Source of the DNA: Geodermatophilus sp. YIM 151500 | GTDB taxonomy: Bacteria > Actinomycetota > Actinomycetes > Mycobacteriales > Geodermatophilaceae | Direction: 5' to 3' | NCBI RefSeq assembly: GCF_025716945.1 | Contig: NZ_JAOVZT010000002.1 | Span: 315,425-364,318, forward strand | DNA: 48,894 bases | In this document: positions 35,789 to 48,894 of the stretch, piece after piece | Layout of the letters: every line of letters starts with the position of its first letter | How positions within the stretch are numbered: position 1 is the stretch's first letter | Notes under the pieces: generated by a model | Databases searched by the model: none | Told to the model about the DNA's origin: nothing | Seen by the model: the letters and a program-made list of their open reading frames with translations, nothing else | Translations under genes and position numbers: made by a program

Positions 35789-36868
35789 GTGAGCAGCAGC
35801 GACACCGCCGCGCCCGAGCGGCTGCCCGCGCTGCTCGCCGAGCACGGTGACCTCGAGCGCGAGCTCGCCGACCCCGCGGTGCACGCCGACCAGGTCCGTG
35901 CCCGCCGGCTCGGCCGCCGCTACGCCCAGCTGGCGCCGGTCGTCGAGACCGCCCGCGCCCTCGACGCCGCCCGCGCCGACCTCGACGCCGCCCGCGAGCT
36001 CGCCGCCGAGGACCCCTCCTTCGCCGCCGAGGCCACCGCCCTGGAGGCCCGGGTCGAGGAGCTCACCGCCCGCCTGCGGGAGCTGCTGCTGCCCAAGGAC
36101 CCGGACGACGACAAGGACGTCATCCTCGAGATCAAGGCGGGGGAGGGCGGCGCCGAGTCGGCCCTGTTCGCCGGCGACCTGCTCCGCATGTACCTGCGGT
36201 ACGCCGAGCGCCGCGGCTGGTCGGCCGAGGTGATCGACGCGGTCGAGGCCGAGCTCGGCGGCTACAAGGACGTCTCGGTCGCCATCAAGTCCCGCAGCGA
36301 CGAGGGCATCTGGTCACGGCTGAAGTTCGAGGGCGGCGTGCACCGCGTCCAGCGGGTGCCGGTCACCGAGTCCCAGGGCCGCATCCACACCTCGGCCGCC
36401 GGCGTGCTCGTGCTGCCCGAGGCCGAGGAGGTCGACGTCAGCGTCGACCCGAACGACCTGCGCATCGACGTCTTCCGCTCGAGCGGGCCGGGTGGGCAGA
36501 GCGTCAACACCACCGACTCCGCCGTCCGCGTCACCCACCTGCCCACCGGCATCGTGGTGAGCTGCCAGAACGAGAAGAGCCAGCTTCAGAACCGCGAGTC
36601 GGCGCTGCGCATCCTGCGCTCCCGGCTGCTGGCCGCCGCCCGTGAGGAGGCGGCCGCCGCAGCCAGCGACCAGCGCCGCAGCCAGGTGCGCACCGTCGAC
36701 CGCAGCGAGCGGGTGCGCACCTACAACTTCCCGGAGAACCGGATCAACGACCACCGGGTCGGCTTCAAGGCGCACAACCTCGACGCGGTGCTCGACGGCG
36801 AGCTCGACGCGGTCATCGACGCGCTCACCCGGGCGCACACCGCCGAGCTGCTGACGGCCGGCTCCTGA
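35789..36868 (+). CDS. prfA: Peptide chain release factor 1
   Basis: A 359-residue class I release factor RF1 for UAA and UAG codons. The catalytic GGQ motif is at 235-237 in [12 protein letters not shown]; the preceding domain holds [20 protein letters not shown] and the codon-recognition loop region. The C-terminal [14 protein letters not shown] is typical of RF1. GTG 35789 has GAGAGG 8 nt upstream. Ten bases after the stop comes prmC, whose product methylates the GGQ glutamine. Confidence 0.97.
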   Translation: MSSSDTAAPERLPALLAEHGDLERELADPAVHADQVRARRLGRRYAQLAPVVETARALDAARADLDAARELAAEDPSFAAEATALEARVEELTARLRELLLPKDPDDDKDVILEIKAGEGGAESALFAGDLLRMYLRYAERRGWSAEVIDAVEAELGGYKDVSVAIKSRSDEGIWSRLKFEGGVHRVQRVPVTESQGRIHTSAAGVLVLPEAEEVDVSVDPNDLRIDVFRSSGPGGQSVNTTDSAVRVTHLPTGIVVSCQNEKSQLQNRESALRILRSRLLAAAREEAAAAASDQRRSQVRTVDRSERVRTYNFPENRINDHRVGFKAHNLDAVLDGELDAVIDALTRAHTAELLTAGS

Positions 36869-36878
36869 GCGTCGTCCC

Positions 36879-37733
36879 GTGAACCGCAGGGCCCTGCTGA
36901 CCGAAGCCGCCCGGCGGTTGGCCGCCGCCGGGGTGGAATCGCCCCGGGTGGACGCCGAGCTGCTGCTCGCGCACGTCCTCGACACGACCCGGACGGCGCT
37001 GCTCACCCGCGACGACGTGCCCGACGACCGCGCCGGGCGGTTCGCCGACCTGCTCGAGCAGCGTGCCGACCGGGTGCCGCTGCAGCACCTCACCGGGCGG
37101 GCCCCCTTCCGGCAGCTCGAGCTGGCCGTCGGCCCGGGGGTCTTCGTGCCCCGGCCGGAGACCGAGCAGCTCACCGGCTGGGCGCTGGCCCGGGTCGCCG
37201 ACCTGCCGGCCCCGGTCGTGGTCGACCTGGGCAGCGGGTCGGGTGCCATCGCGTTGTCGGTGGCGCACGAGCACCCCGGCGCGCGGGTGATCGCGGTCGA
37301 GCGCGACCCCGACGCCCTCGCCTGGACCCGGCACAACGCCGCGGCGCGGACAGCGGCGGGGGACACCCCGGTCGAGGTCGTCGAGGGCGACATGACCGAC
37401 CCGGCGCTGCTGGCGCACCTAGACGGCGCCGTCGACGTGGTCGTCTCCAACCCGCCCTACGTCCCTGACGGCGCCGTGCTGCCCCGCGAGGTCGCCGACC
37501 ACGACCCGCCGCTCGCGCTGTGGGGCGGGCCGGACGGGCTCGACGTCGTCCGCGGCATGCTCGCGGTGGCCGCGCGGCTGCTCGTGCCCGGTGGCCGGCT
37601 CGGCGTCGAGCACGCCGACGTCCAGGGCGGCAGCCTTCTGGCCGTCGTCCGCGCGCACGGCGGCTTCGCCGACGTCGCCGACCACCGCGACCTCGCCGGC
37701 CGGCCTCGCTACACCACCGCCGTCCGCCGCTGA
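36879..37733 (+). CDS. prmC: Release factor glutamine methyltransferase
   Basis: A 284-residue SAM-dependent N5-glutamine methyltransferase (HemK/PrmC) that modifies the GGQ glutamine of release factors. It has the N-terminal helical bundle ([20 protein letters not shown]), the family signature [13 protein letters not shown] motif [14 protein letters not shown], and the catalytic NPPY (191-194). GTG 36879 follows the prfA stop by 10 nt, so enzyme and substrate genes are co-transcribed. Confidence 0.96.
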   Translation: MNRRALLTEAARRLAAAGVESPRVDAELLLAHVLDTTRTALLTRDDVPDDRAGRFADLLEQRADRVPLQHLTGRAPFRQLELAVGPGVFVPRPETEQLTGWALARVADLPAPVVVDLGSGSGAIALSVAHEHPGARVIAVERDPDALAWTRHNAAARTAAGDTPVEVVEGDMTDPALLAHLDGAVDVVVSNPPYVPDGAVLPREVADHDPPLALWGGPDGLDVVRGMLAVAARLLVPGGRLGVEHADVQGGSLLAVVRAHGGFADVADHRDLAGRPRYTTAVRR

Positions 37734-37750
37734 CCGAGCGGCGGCCGCGC

Positions 37751-37767
37751 CGGTCGGACCCCGACCG
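37751..37767 (+). terminator. Short hairpin after prmC
   Basis: CGGTCGG-ACC-CCGACCG, a perfect 7-bp stem with a 3-nt loop, 17 nt after the prmC stop. No U-tract. It lies between prmC and tsaC and may attenuate read-through. Confidence 0.35.
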
Positions 37768-37802
37768 CGCTCGAGAGGTCCGTCCCGGCGCAGTCGCGCG
37801 AG

Positions 37803-38462
37803 GTGACAGACTGGCCACCCGTGGCCGACGTGTACGACTGCAGCGACCCCGACGCCCGCGCCAAGGGCCTGGACGCCGCGGCCGCGGCCATCGCCGGCGG
37901 CGACCTGGTGCTGCTGCCCACCGACACCGTCTACGGCGTCGCGGCCGATGCCTTCACCCCGACCGCGGTGACGACCCTGCTCGCGGCGAAGAACCGCGGC
38001 CGCACCATGCCCGTGCCGGTGCTGATCGGCGAGGCGTCCACGCTGGCCGGGCTCGTCCTGCAGCTGCCGCCGGTGGCGAACCGGCTCGCCGAGGCGTGCT
38101 GGCCCGGCGGGCTGACGCTGGTGCTCGAGCACGCCCCGTCGCTCGCCTGGGACCTCGGCGACGCGGAGGGCACCGTCGCCGTCCGGCTGCCCGACGACGA
38201 CATCGCGCGCGACCTGCTCCGCCGCACCGGGCCGCTCGCGGTCTCCAGCGCGAACCGGTCCGGGCGCCCGGCGGCGACCACCGCGCAGGAGGCCGCGGAC
38301 CAGCTGGGCGCGCACGCCGCCGTCATCCTGGACGGCGGACCCCGGAACACGCAGGTCAACAGCACCATCGTCGACTGCACCGGACCGGCTCCGCGGGTGC
38401 TGCGCGTGGGCGCGATCCTCGTCGACCGGCTCCGCGAGATCGCCCCCGACCTGACCGATTGA
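37803..38462 (+). CDS. tsaC: L-threonylcarbamoyladenylate synthase
   Basis: A 219-residue TsaC/Sua5/YrdC enzyme that makes threonylcarbamoyl-AMP from threonine, bicarbonate and ATP for the t6A37 modification of ANN-decoding tRNAs. The YrdC core is clear: VLLPTDTVYGVAADAF, KNRGRTMPVPVLIG, WPGGLTLVLE, VAVRLPDD, SSANRSGRPAATTA and a final VLRVGAI strand. It lacks the C-terminal Sua5 domain. GTG 37803 is taken; GTG 37821 would give a six-residue shorter protein and has GAGGTGA further upstream. Confidence 0.94.
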   Translation: MTDWPPVADVYDCSDPDARAKGLDAAAAAIAGGDLVLLPTDTVYGVAADAFTPTAVTTLLAAKNRGRTMPVPVLIGEASTLAGLVLQLPPVANRLAEACWPGGLTLVLEHAPSLAWDLGDAEGTVAVRLPDDDIARDLLRRTGPLAVSSANRSGRPAATTAQEAADQLGAHAAVILDGGPRNTQVNSTIVDCTGPAPRVLRVGAILVDRLREIAPDLTD

Positions 38463-38514
38463 CCGGGAGTGGAATCGTCGGCGCAACCACGACGGATCGA
38501 CTCCGCTCCTCGGC

Positions 38515-38520
38515 TACCGT
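38515..38520 (+). promoter_or_regulatory. Putative glyA -10 box
   Basis: TACCGT fits TANNNT in the 130-nt gap before glyA; transcription from it would give a leader of about 65 nt. No -35, riboswitch or attenuator is recognisable in the gap. Confidence 0.35.
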
Positions 38521-38592
38521 GGAGCGACCGCCGCCCCGCCCGAGCCCGGGCCTCGCGGGACCGCACCCGACCCGTCTGGAGCGCGCCTACCG

Positions 38593-39870
38593 ATGAGCAC
38601 CGCCTACTGGGGCCCGGACTTCGACGCCCTGGCCGCCTTCGACCCCGAGATCGCCGACGTGGTCACCGGAGAGCTCGACCGGCTCCGCGGCGGGCTGCAG
38701 CTGATCGCGAGCGAGAACTTCACCAGCCCCGCGGTGCTGGCCGCGCTGGGCAGCACCCTGTCGAACAAGTACGCCGAGGGCTACCCCGGACGGCGGTACT
38801 ACGGCGGCTGCGAGGTCGTCGACCGGGCCGAGGAGATCGGCATCGCCCGCGCCAAGGAGCTGTTCGGCGCCGAGCACGCCAACCTGCAGCCGCACAGCGG
38901 GGCCAACGCGAACCTCGCCGCCTACGGCGCCTTCATGCGGCCCGGTGACACCTTCCTGGCCATGGCGCTGCCGCACGGCGGCCACCTGACCCACGGCGCG
39001 AAGGTCAGCTTCAGCGGCAAGTGGTTCAACGCCGTGCAGTACGGCGTACACGAGAAGACCGAGCACATCGACTACGACCAGGTGCGCGACCTGGCCCGCG
39101 AGCACCGGCCCAAGGTCATCGTCTGCGGCGGCTCGGCGATCCCGCGGCTGATCGACTTCGCGGCCTTCCGCGAGATCGCCGACGAGGTCGACGCGAAGCT
39201 GATGGTCGACGCGGCGCACTTCATCGGACTGGTCGCCGGCAAGGCCATCCCCAGCCCGGTGCCGTACGCCGACGTGGTCACCTTCACCACGCACAAGGTG
39301 CTGCGCGGCCCGCGCGGCGGCGCCATCGTCTGCAAGGCCGAGCACGCGAAGGCCATCGACAAGGCCGCCTTCCCGATGATGCAGGGCGGCCCGCTCATGC
39401 ACGCGGTCGCGGCCAAGGCGGTCAACCTCAAGGAGTGCCTGACCCCGGAGTACCAGGCCTACGCCCGGCAGGTGATCGCCAACGCGCAGGCGCTCACCGA
39501 GGGGCTGGCCGCCGAGGGGCTGCGCCCGGTCGCCGGCGGCACCGACACCCACCTGGCCCTGCTCGACCTGCGCGACACCGGGGTGACCGGGGCCGACGCC
39601 GAGGCGCGCTGCGACGCGGCCGGCATCGTGCTCAACAAGAACGCCATCCCGAACGACCCCCAGCCGGCCTCGGTCGCCTCCGGCATCCGCGTCGGCAGCC
39701 CGGCGGTCACCACCCAGGGCATGCGGGAGACGCAGATGAAGGAGATCGCCACCCTCATCGGGACGGCGATCCGCGACGCCGAAGGCAGCCGGACGGCGGA
39801 GGTCGCCGCCGCCGTCCGCGAGCTGGTCACCGCCCACCCCGCGTACCCCGAACCGCGGCCCGCCGGCTGA
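38593..39870 (+). CDS. glyA: Serine hydroxymethyltransferase
   Basis: A 425-residue PLP enzyme interconverting serine plus tetrahydrofolate with glycine plus methylene-THF. LQLIASENFTS, the folate/PLP region NLQPHSGANANLAAY, VDAAHFIGLVAG and the PLP lysine Lys235 in TFTTHKVLRGPRGG are intact. Length is standard. The ATG follows a 130-nt gap that contains a candidate promoter. In mycobacteria glyA lies elsewhere, so its placement between tsaC and wecA differs from that order. Confidence 0.97.
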   Translation: MSTAYWGPDFDALAAFDPEIADVVTGELDRLRGGLQLIASENFTSPAVLAALGSTLSNKYAEGYPGRRYYGGCEVVDRAEEIGIARAKELFGAEHANLQPHSGANANLAAYGAFMRPGDTFLAMALPHGGHLTHGAKVSFSGKWFNAVQYGVHEKTEHIDYDQVRDLAREHRPKVIVCGGSAIPRLIDFAAFREIADEVDAKLMVDAAHFIGLVAGKAIPSPVPYADVVTFTTHKVLRGPRGGAIVCKAEHAKAIDKAAFPMMQGGPLMHAVAAKAVNLKECLTPEYQAYARQVIANAQALTEGLAAEGLRPVAGGTDTHLALLDLRDTGVTGADAEARCDAAGIVLNKNAIPNDPQPASVASGIRVGSPAVTTQGMRETQMKEIATLIGTAIRDAEGSRTAEVAAAVRELVTAHPAYPEPRPAG

Positions 39871-39891
39871 CCCGACCGGAGCCCGAGCCCC

Positions 39892-41166
39892 GTGCGCGAG
39901 TACGCCGTCGTCCTGCTCACCGCGGCGCTGGTCACCTACCTGGCCACGCCCGTGGTGCGCCTGGCGGCGGTGCGGATGCGCATGATGGCCGCACCCCGCG
40001 AGCGGGACGTGCACATCATCCCGACGCCCCGCGGCGGCGGCGTCGCGATGTACCTCGGGGTCGCCGCCGCGGTGCTGGTGGCCATGCGGCTGCCCGCGCT
40101 GCAGCGCACGTTCGACGACTCGCAGACCGTCGCCGTCGTCGCCGGCGGGGGCCTGATCTGCCTGCTGGGCGTCCTCGACGACCGGTGGGGCCTCGACGCG
40201 CTCACCAAGCTGACCGGGCAGATCGCCGCCGCCGGCGTCATGGTGCTGTTCGGCGTGCAGCTCGCGGTGCTGTTCGTGCCGGTGGCCGACATCGGGACGC
40301 TGTCGTTCGGCCCCACGGTGGGGGTGCCGCTGACCATCCTGGTCACCGTCCTGGTGATCAACGCGCTCAACTTCATCGACGGCCTCGACGGGCTGGCCGC
40401 TGGCGTCTCGGCGATCGCCGCGCTGGCCTTCTTCACCTACAGCTACTACCTGGGCGAGGTGGGTTACCAGAACGTGGCCAGCGCCCCGGCGCTGATCACC
40501 GCCGTCCTCGCCGGCGCCTGCCTGGGCTTCCTGCCGCACAACTTCAGCCCCGCCCGGATCTTCATGGGCGACTCGGGCTCCATGCTGGTCGGCCTCATGC
40601 TCTCGGCCGGCGCGGTGACGGCGACCGCGCAGGTCGACCCGCAGACGTTCGACTCGGCGGCCACGCTGCTCCCGCTGGCGCTGCCGCTGCTGGTGCCGGT
40701 CGCGGTGCTCTTCATCCCGTTCGTCGACCTGGTGATGGCCGTGGTGCGGCGCACCCGGCGCGGCCGGTCGCCGTTCGCGCCGGACAAGATGCACCTGCAC
40801 CACCGCCTGCTGGCCATCGGCCACTCGCACCGCCGCGCCGTGCTGGTCATGTACTTCTGGGCGGCGCTGCTGTCCTTCGGCGCGGTCGGCCTGGCCATCA
40901 CCGGGGGCAACGCCGAGCTCGTGGTGGCGATCGGCGTGCTGCTCGTCGTCGGCGTCGTCGTCGTCCTCAGCCCGCGCGCCCGCCGGGCGGCGCGGGAGGC
41001 GCGGGCCGCCGAGCTGGCCGCCCAGCGGGCGCGCAGCCGGGCCGACCACCCCACCGGCCGGGCCCTGCGCCAGCCGGCGCCGCCCGCGCCCGCCCCCGCG
41101 CCCGCGCCGGCCGCCGCCGGCCCGGCGGGACGTCGGTCGGCGGGTGCCGAGCAGGTGGTCCGGTGA
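39892..41166 (+). CDS. wecA: Undecaprenyl-phosphate GlcNAc-1-P transferase (WecA-type)
   Basis: A 424-residue polytopic membrane protein of the MraY/WecA family, transferring sugar-1-phosphate (probably GlcNAc-1-P) to decaprenyl/undecaprenyl phosphate, the first step of arabinogalactan-type or teichoic-type linkage units. Visible motifs: PTPRGGGVAMY, LGVLDDRWGLDALTKL, NFIDGLDGLAAG, RIFMGDSGSM and the His-rich cytoplasmic DKMHLHHRLLAIGHSHRRAV. About eleven membrane helices. The last 60 residues are an Ala/Pro/Arg-rich cytoplasmic tail. GTG 39892 is 21 nt after glyA; the stop overlaps the next gene (GTGA). Confidence 0.93.
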   Translation: MREYAVVLLTAALVTYLATPVVRLAAVRMRMMAAPRERDVHIIPTPRGGGVAMYLGVAAAVLVAMRLPALQRTFDDSQTVAVVAGGGLICLLGVLDDRWGLDALTKLTGQIAAAGVMVLFGVQLAVLFVPVADIGTLSFGPTVGVPLTILVTVLVINALNFIDGLDGLAAGVSAIAALAFFTYSYYLGEVGYQNVASAPALITAVLAGACLGFLPHNFSPARIFMGDSGSMLVGLMLSAGAVTATAQVDPQTFDSAATLLPLALPLLVPVAVLFIPFVDLVMAVVRRTRRGRSPFAPDKMHLHHRLLAIGHSHRRAVLVMYFWAALLSFGAVGLAITGGNAELVVAIGVLLVVGVVVVLSPRARRAAREARAAELAAQRARSRADHPTGRALRQPAPPAPAPAPAPAAAGPAGRRSAGAEQVVR

Positions 41167-41693
41167 CCGCCCCGCCGCGGCCGGGCCGCCCCCGCCCCGG
41201 CCAGCCGCCCCCGCGCAGCGACGCACCCTGGGACCTGTCGTTCCTGCGGGTCGGCGCGCTCGCCACCGCCGCGGTGACCGCGGTCGCCGCACCGGTCACC
41301 GGCCTGGCCGCCGGCTGGGCCGACGCCGCCGGCGTCGTCGCGGGTGCGGCGGTCGTCACCGCCTTCTTCGTCCTCTCCGGCGTCGTCGTGGCCTGGGCCG
41401 GGCGGATCGACGACGCCTTCACGCTGCCGGCGGCGCTGCTCACCTTCTTCCTCAAGGCGGTCGTGCTCTTCGGCGTGCTCTCCGCCCTGCCCGCCGACGG
41501 CTGGCCGGACCGGCTGACCCTCGCCTGGACCGTCGTCGTGGGCGCGCTCCTCTGGAGCGGGGTGCAGTTGCGCTGGGTCTGGACCCGACCGCTCTACTAC
41601 GTCACCCCGCCCCGGCCGCCGGCCGCGCGGTCGCCCGACGCCCGCCCGGGGGAACCTGCGGCCGACCCGGGAAGACCGGCCGCAGGCGGCTGA
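41163..41693 (+). CDS. Putative AtpI-like four-helix membrane protein
   Basis: A 176-residue membrane protein with about four helices (FLRVGALATAAVTAVAAPVT, AGVVAGAAVVTAFFVLSGVV, FTLPAALLTFFLKAVVLFGV, LTLAWTVVVGALLWSGVQLR). Disordered Pro/Arg tails flank them. Position between wecA and atpB corresponds to mycobacterial Rv1303, and the topology resembles ATP-synthase protein I, which helps assemble the c-ring or imports Mg. Sequence similarity to AtpI is faint, so this is a context call. GTG 41163 overlaps the wecA stop (GTGA). Confidence 0.75.
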   Translation: MTAPPRPGRPRPGQPPPRSDAPWDLSFLRVGALATAAVTAVAAPVTGLAAGWADAAGVVAGAAVVTAFFVLSGVVVAWAGRIDDAFTLPAALLTFFLKAVVLFGVLSALPADGWPDRLTLAWTVVVGALLWSGVQLRWVWTRPLYYVTPPRPPAARSPDARPGEPAADPGRPAAGG

Positions 41694-41699
41694 TAGGGT
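41694..41699 (+). promoter_or_regulatory. Putative -10 box for the atp operon
   Basis: TAGGGT directly follows the TGA at 41691-41693 and is 9 nt before ATG 41709. It could start a near-leaderless transcript covering the ATP synthase genes. No -35 is clear, and read-through from wecA is also likely. Confidence 0.35.
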
Positions 41700-41708
41700 C
41701 CGCAGGCG

Positions 41709-42043
41709 ATGGCCGAGGACGACCCCCGCAGCGGGGACTCTCGGCCCCGACCCGCGAGCACGGGCCGTCGGGGCAGTGGCGCCGACACCGGCTGGGCGGT
41801 CACCGGGACGCTCATCTCCGGGATGGCCGTGTGGGGCGGGGGCGGGTGGCTGCTCGACTCGTGGCTGGACACGCGCGTGTTCGCCCCGGTCGGCATCATC
41901 CTCGGCACGGCGGCGGCGATCTACCTGGTCGTCGTCCGCTACGGCAGCGCCGACCCGCCTCCCGGCGGGCGGCCCGCACGCACCACCCCGGGCGGACGAC
42001 GGAGCCGGACCGGGCCGACAGGGAAGACGCAGAAGGGACGACG

Positions 42044-42047
<4 letters not shown>
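41709..42047 (+). CDS. AtpZ/AtpI family F0F1 accessory protein
   Basis: A 112-residue protein with two membrane helices separated by a tight turn: GWAVTGTLISGMAVWGGGGW, then LLDSWLDTRVFAPVGIILGT leading into AAAIYLVVVRY. This is the pattern of the ATPase-gene-1/AtpZ family, which with AtpI assists c-ring assembly and Mg or Ca transport. N- and C-terminal tails are charged and disordered. The stop overlaps atpB (GTGA). There are thus two consecutive AtpI-type candidates in this operon. Confidence 0.82.
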
Positions 42048-43190
<1,143 letters not shown>

Positions 43191-43206
43191 TCCGTCCCCC
43201 GACGGA
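43191..43206 (+). promoter_or_regulatory. Hairpin directly after atpE stop
   Basis: TCCGTC-CCCC-GACGGA, a perfect 6-bp stem with a 4-nt loop beginning at the base after the atpE TGA. Inside an operon with no U-tract it is more likely an mRNA 3'-end stabiliser or processing boundary than a full terminator. Confidence 0.45.
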
Positions 43207-43237
43207 CGACCTCCACTGAGACAGGGAAACTGAGCGC

Positions 43238-43813
43238 ATGAGAACTCTCGCTGCGGAGAGCGCCAACCCGCTCCTCCCGCCGGTCGGCGAGATCATCATC
43301 GGTCTCATCGCCTTCGGCCTCGTGCTGCTGGTGATCTTCAAGTTCGTGGCGCCCCGCTTCGAGCAGGTCTTCGTGGCCCGCCGCGAGGCGATCGAGGGCG
43401 GCATCGAGCGGGCCGAGCAGATGCAGGCCGAGGCCAAGGCGGCGCTGGAGCGCTACCAGGCGCAGCTGGCCGAGGCCCGCAACGAGGCCGCGCAGATCCG
43501 CGACCAGGCCCGCGCCGAGGGCCAGCAGATCCTCGAGGAGCTGCGGGCCCAGGCGCAGGAGGAGTCGGCGCGGATCGTCGCCCGCGGCCAGGAGCAGATC
43601 GCCGCCGCCCGCCAGCAGGTGGTCAACGAGCTCCGCGGCCAGATCGGCGCGCTCGCCGTCGACCTCGCCGGCCGGGTGGTCGGCGAGTCGCTCGCCGACG
43701 ACGCCCGCCGCAGCGGCACCGTCGACCGGTTCCTCGACGAGCTCGACGGCATGGCCGCCGGGGTGAGCCCCGACGGCCGCAGCGGCACCACGCTGGCCGG
43801 GGGCACCCGTTGA
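43238..43813 (+). CDS. atpF: ATP synthase subunit b
   Basis: A 191-residue peripheral-stalk subunit: one N-terminal membrane helix ([20 protein letters not shown]) then a long charged coiled coil ([20 protein letters not shown] through [20 protein letters not shown]) and [16 protein letters not shown], which contacts delta. Only one b gene is present here, and it is not fused to delta as in mycobacteria. ATG 43238 follows CAGGGAAACTGAGCGC. The stop overlaps atpH by one base (TGATG). Confidence 0.96.
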   Translation: MRTLAAESANPLLPPVGEIIIGLIAFGLVLLVIFKFVAPRFEQVFVARREAIEGGIERAEQMQAEAKAALERYQAQLAEARNEAAQIRDQARAEGQQILEELRAQAQEESARIVARGQEQIAAARQQVVNELRGQIGALAVDLAGRVVGESLADDARRSGTVDRFLDELDGMAAGVSPDGRSGTTLAGGTR

Positions 43814-44661
43814 TGGAGGCCTCCAGCCGGGTCGCGCTCGAGCAGGTGCGCGAGCGCCTGACCGAGCACACCCGGCCCGCCCCGGGAGGGGTCGGGCAGC
43901 CGCGCGGTGTGATCGGCGACCGGCTGCTCGGGCTGGCCGGTGAGCTGTTCGCCGTCGCCCGGCTGCTCGACGCGCAGCCGACCCTGCGCCGGGCGCTGGC
44001 CGATCCGTCCGGCCAGCCGGAGGACCGGGCCGGCCTGGCCCGGCGGCTGTTCTCCGAGCGGGTGTCGGCCGAGGTCGCCGACCTGGTCGAGTCCTCCGCC
44101 CGGCAGCGCTGGTCGCGGCCCGGCGACCTGGTCGACGCGATGCAGGCGCTGGGCACCGACGCCGCGCTCGAGGCGGCCGACGCGCGCGGCGAGCTCGACG
44201 AGGTGGAGGACCAGCTGTTCCGCTTCGGCCGCATCGTGGCCGGCGACCGCGAGCTCTCCCGCATCCTCGGCGACCGGACGGCGCCGGCGGAGGGCAAGGC
44301 CGCGCTGCTCGACCGGCTGGTCGGCGGCAAGGTCAGCCCGGTCACCGAGGCGCTGCTGCGCAACGAGCTCACCCGCCGGCGGACCAGCAGTGCCGAGGTG
44401 GCCGTCGAGCAGCTGTCCGAGGCGGCGTCCCGGCGCCGCGGCCGGTCGGTCGCCCGGGTGACGTCCGCCGTGCCGCTGACCGACGCCCAGGAGCGCCGGC
44501 TGGCCGACGTGCTCGGCCGGATCTACGGGCGGACCATCGGGCTGCAGGTGACCGTCGACCCCGAGGTGCTCGGCGGCCTGGTCGTCCGCGTCGGCGACGA
44601 GGTCATCGACGGCAGCATCGCCCACCGGCTCGAGGCCGCCCACCGGCGGCTGGCCGGCTGA
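43813..44661 (+). CDS. atpH: ATP synthase subunit delta
   Basis: A 282-residue delta subunit linking the F1 head to the b stalk. It is about 100 residues longer than the E. coli protein, as is common in actinobacteria, but has no b-like membrane helix. The OSCP-type N-terminal bundle includes [16 protein letters not shown], and the C-terminal part [20 protein letters not shown], then [20 protein letters not shown] and [16 protein letters not shown], is diagnostic. ATG 43813 shares one base with the atpF stop. Confidence 0.95.
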   Translation: MEASSRVALEQVRERLTEHTRPAPGGVGQPRGVIGDRLLGLAGELFAVARLLDAQPTLRRALADPSGQPEDRAGLARRLFSERVSAEVADLVESSARQRWSRPGDLVDAMQALGTDAALEAADARGELDEVEDQLFRFGRIVAGDRELSRILGDRTAPAEGKAALLDRLVGGKVSPVTEALLRNELTRRRTSSAEVAVEQLSEAASRRRGRSVARVTSAVPLTDAQERRLADVLGRIYGRTIGLQVTVDPEVLGGLVVRVGDEVIDGSIAHRLEAAHRRLAG

Positions 44662-44729
44662 CCCGCCGGGCCACCGGCGCCCGGACCAGCCCACCGACAG
44701 ACCACCCAGCAGGGAAGAGGACGCGAGAC

Positions 44730-46367
<1,638 letters not shown>

Positions 46368-46370
46368 CCG

Positions 46371-48879
<2,509 letters not shown>

Positions 48880-48894
48880 AAGGACCCGGCTGCC
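48880..48894 (+). repeat. Stop-anchored repeat, copy D (cut by window end)
   Basis: AAAAGGACCCGGCTGCC spans the atpD stop: AAGGACC starts right after TAA, as in the rho copy. Only the first 15 nt are visible, so the stem, loop and tail cannot be checked here. Confidence 0.4.

Noticed and set aside
38463-38592. Glycine or folate riboswitch before glyA
   Set aside because: The 130-nt gap shows none of the conserved blocks of those riboswitches and only a simple -10 candidate.
39021-41693. Long plus-strand frame joining the glyA/wecA region to the AtpI-like gene
   Set aside because: The first part is an out-of-frame shadow of glyA and wecA; the real gene begins at GTG 41163, overlapping the wecA stop.

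Overview
The window is a continuous stretch of high-GC actinobacterial chromosome. Very strong G/C third-position preference, many GTG starts, 4-base start/stop overlaps and TANNNT -10 boxes close to start codons all fit Actinomycetota. The gene order (kgd ... Rv1264-type cyclase ... argS-lysA-hom-thrC-thrB-rho-rpmE-prfA-prmC-tsaC-(glyA)-wecA-atp) parallels that of Mycobacterium. Gene content and protein style suggest Geodermatophilaceae (Blastococcus/Geodermatophilus/Modestobacter-like); that family assignment is inference. No insertion sequence, prophage, CRISPR array or rRNA is visible.

Layout. 1-9.2 kb (minus strand): rtcB RNA ligase, a YdjM-like membrane protein, a DUF6104 mini-protein, the 1302-residue TCA-cycle enzyme Kgd, an ankyrin-repeat protein and a two-gene ABC exporter. 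9.3-13.7 kb (plus): an Rv1264-type class III adenylate cyclase, then a compact membrane protein / CPSC thiol protein / Crp-Fnr regulator unit, and an ABC-F ATPase. 13.7-24.5 kb (accessory, mixed strands): a PHA-synthase cluster (phasin-like protein, class III PhaC, GNAT) with a divergent SDR, two translationally coupled ATP-grasp ligases divergent from a double-domain CE15-like hydrolase, two poorly known proteins, an erythromycin-esterase homologue, a YjbR-like protein and tRNA-Arg(CCG). 24.5-26.1 kb: a coupled DUF3105-DUF305 secreted/membrane pair. 26.2-32.9 kb: argS-lysA-hom-thrC-thrB with every junction overlapping. 33.1-41.2 kb: rho, rpmE, prfA, prmC, tsaC, glyA, wecA. 41.2-48.9 kb: two AtpI-type membrane proteins and atpB-E-F-H-A-G-D; atpC would lie just outside the window.

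The most unusual signal is not a protein. A structured repeat starts 0-3 nt after the stop codons of rtcB, thrC and rho, and a copy appears to begin after atpD where the window ends. It has an outer stem with two compensated base-pair changes between copies, a second covarying inner stem, an invariant 10-nt loop (TCGCAGGCTC), and a 3' tail that has duplicated in tandem in two copies. I do not recognise it as a named element. Other leads are a cyclase / thiol / Crp-like module with a Crp-type palindrome between its parts, a four-unit 16-bp tandem repeat in the kgd leader, a possible ATT start codon, a coupled ATP-grasp pair, and a two-hairpin rho leader.
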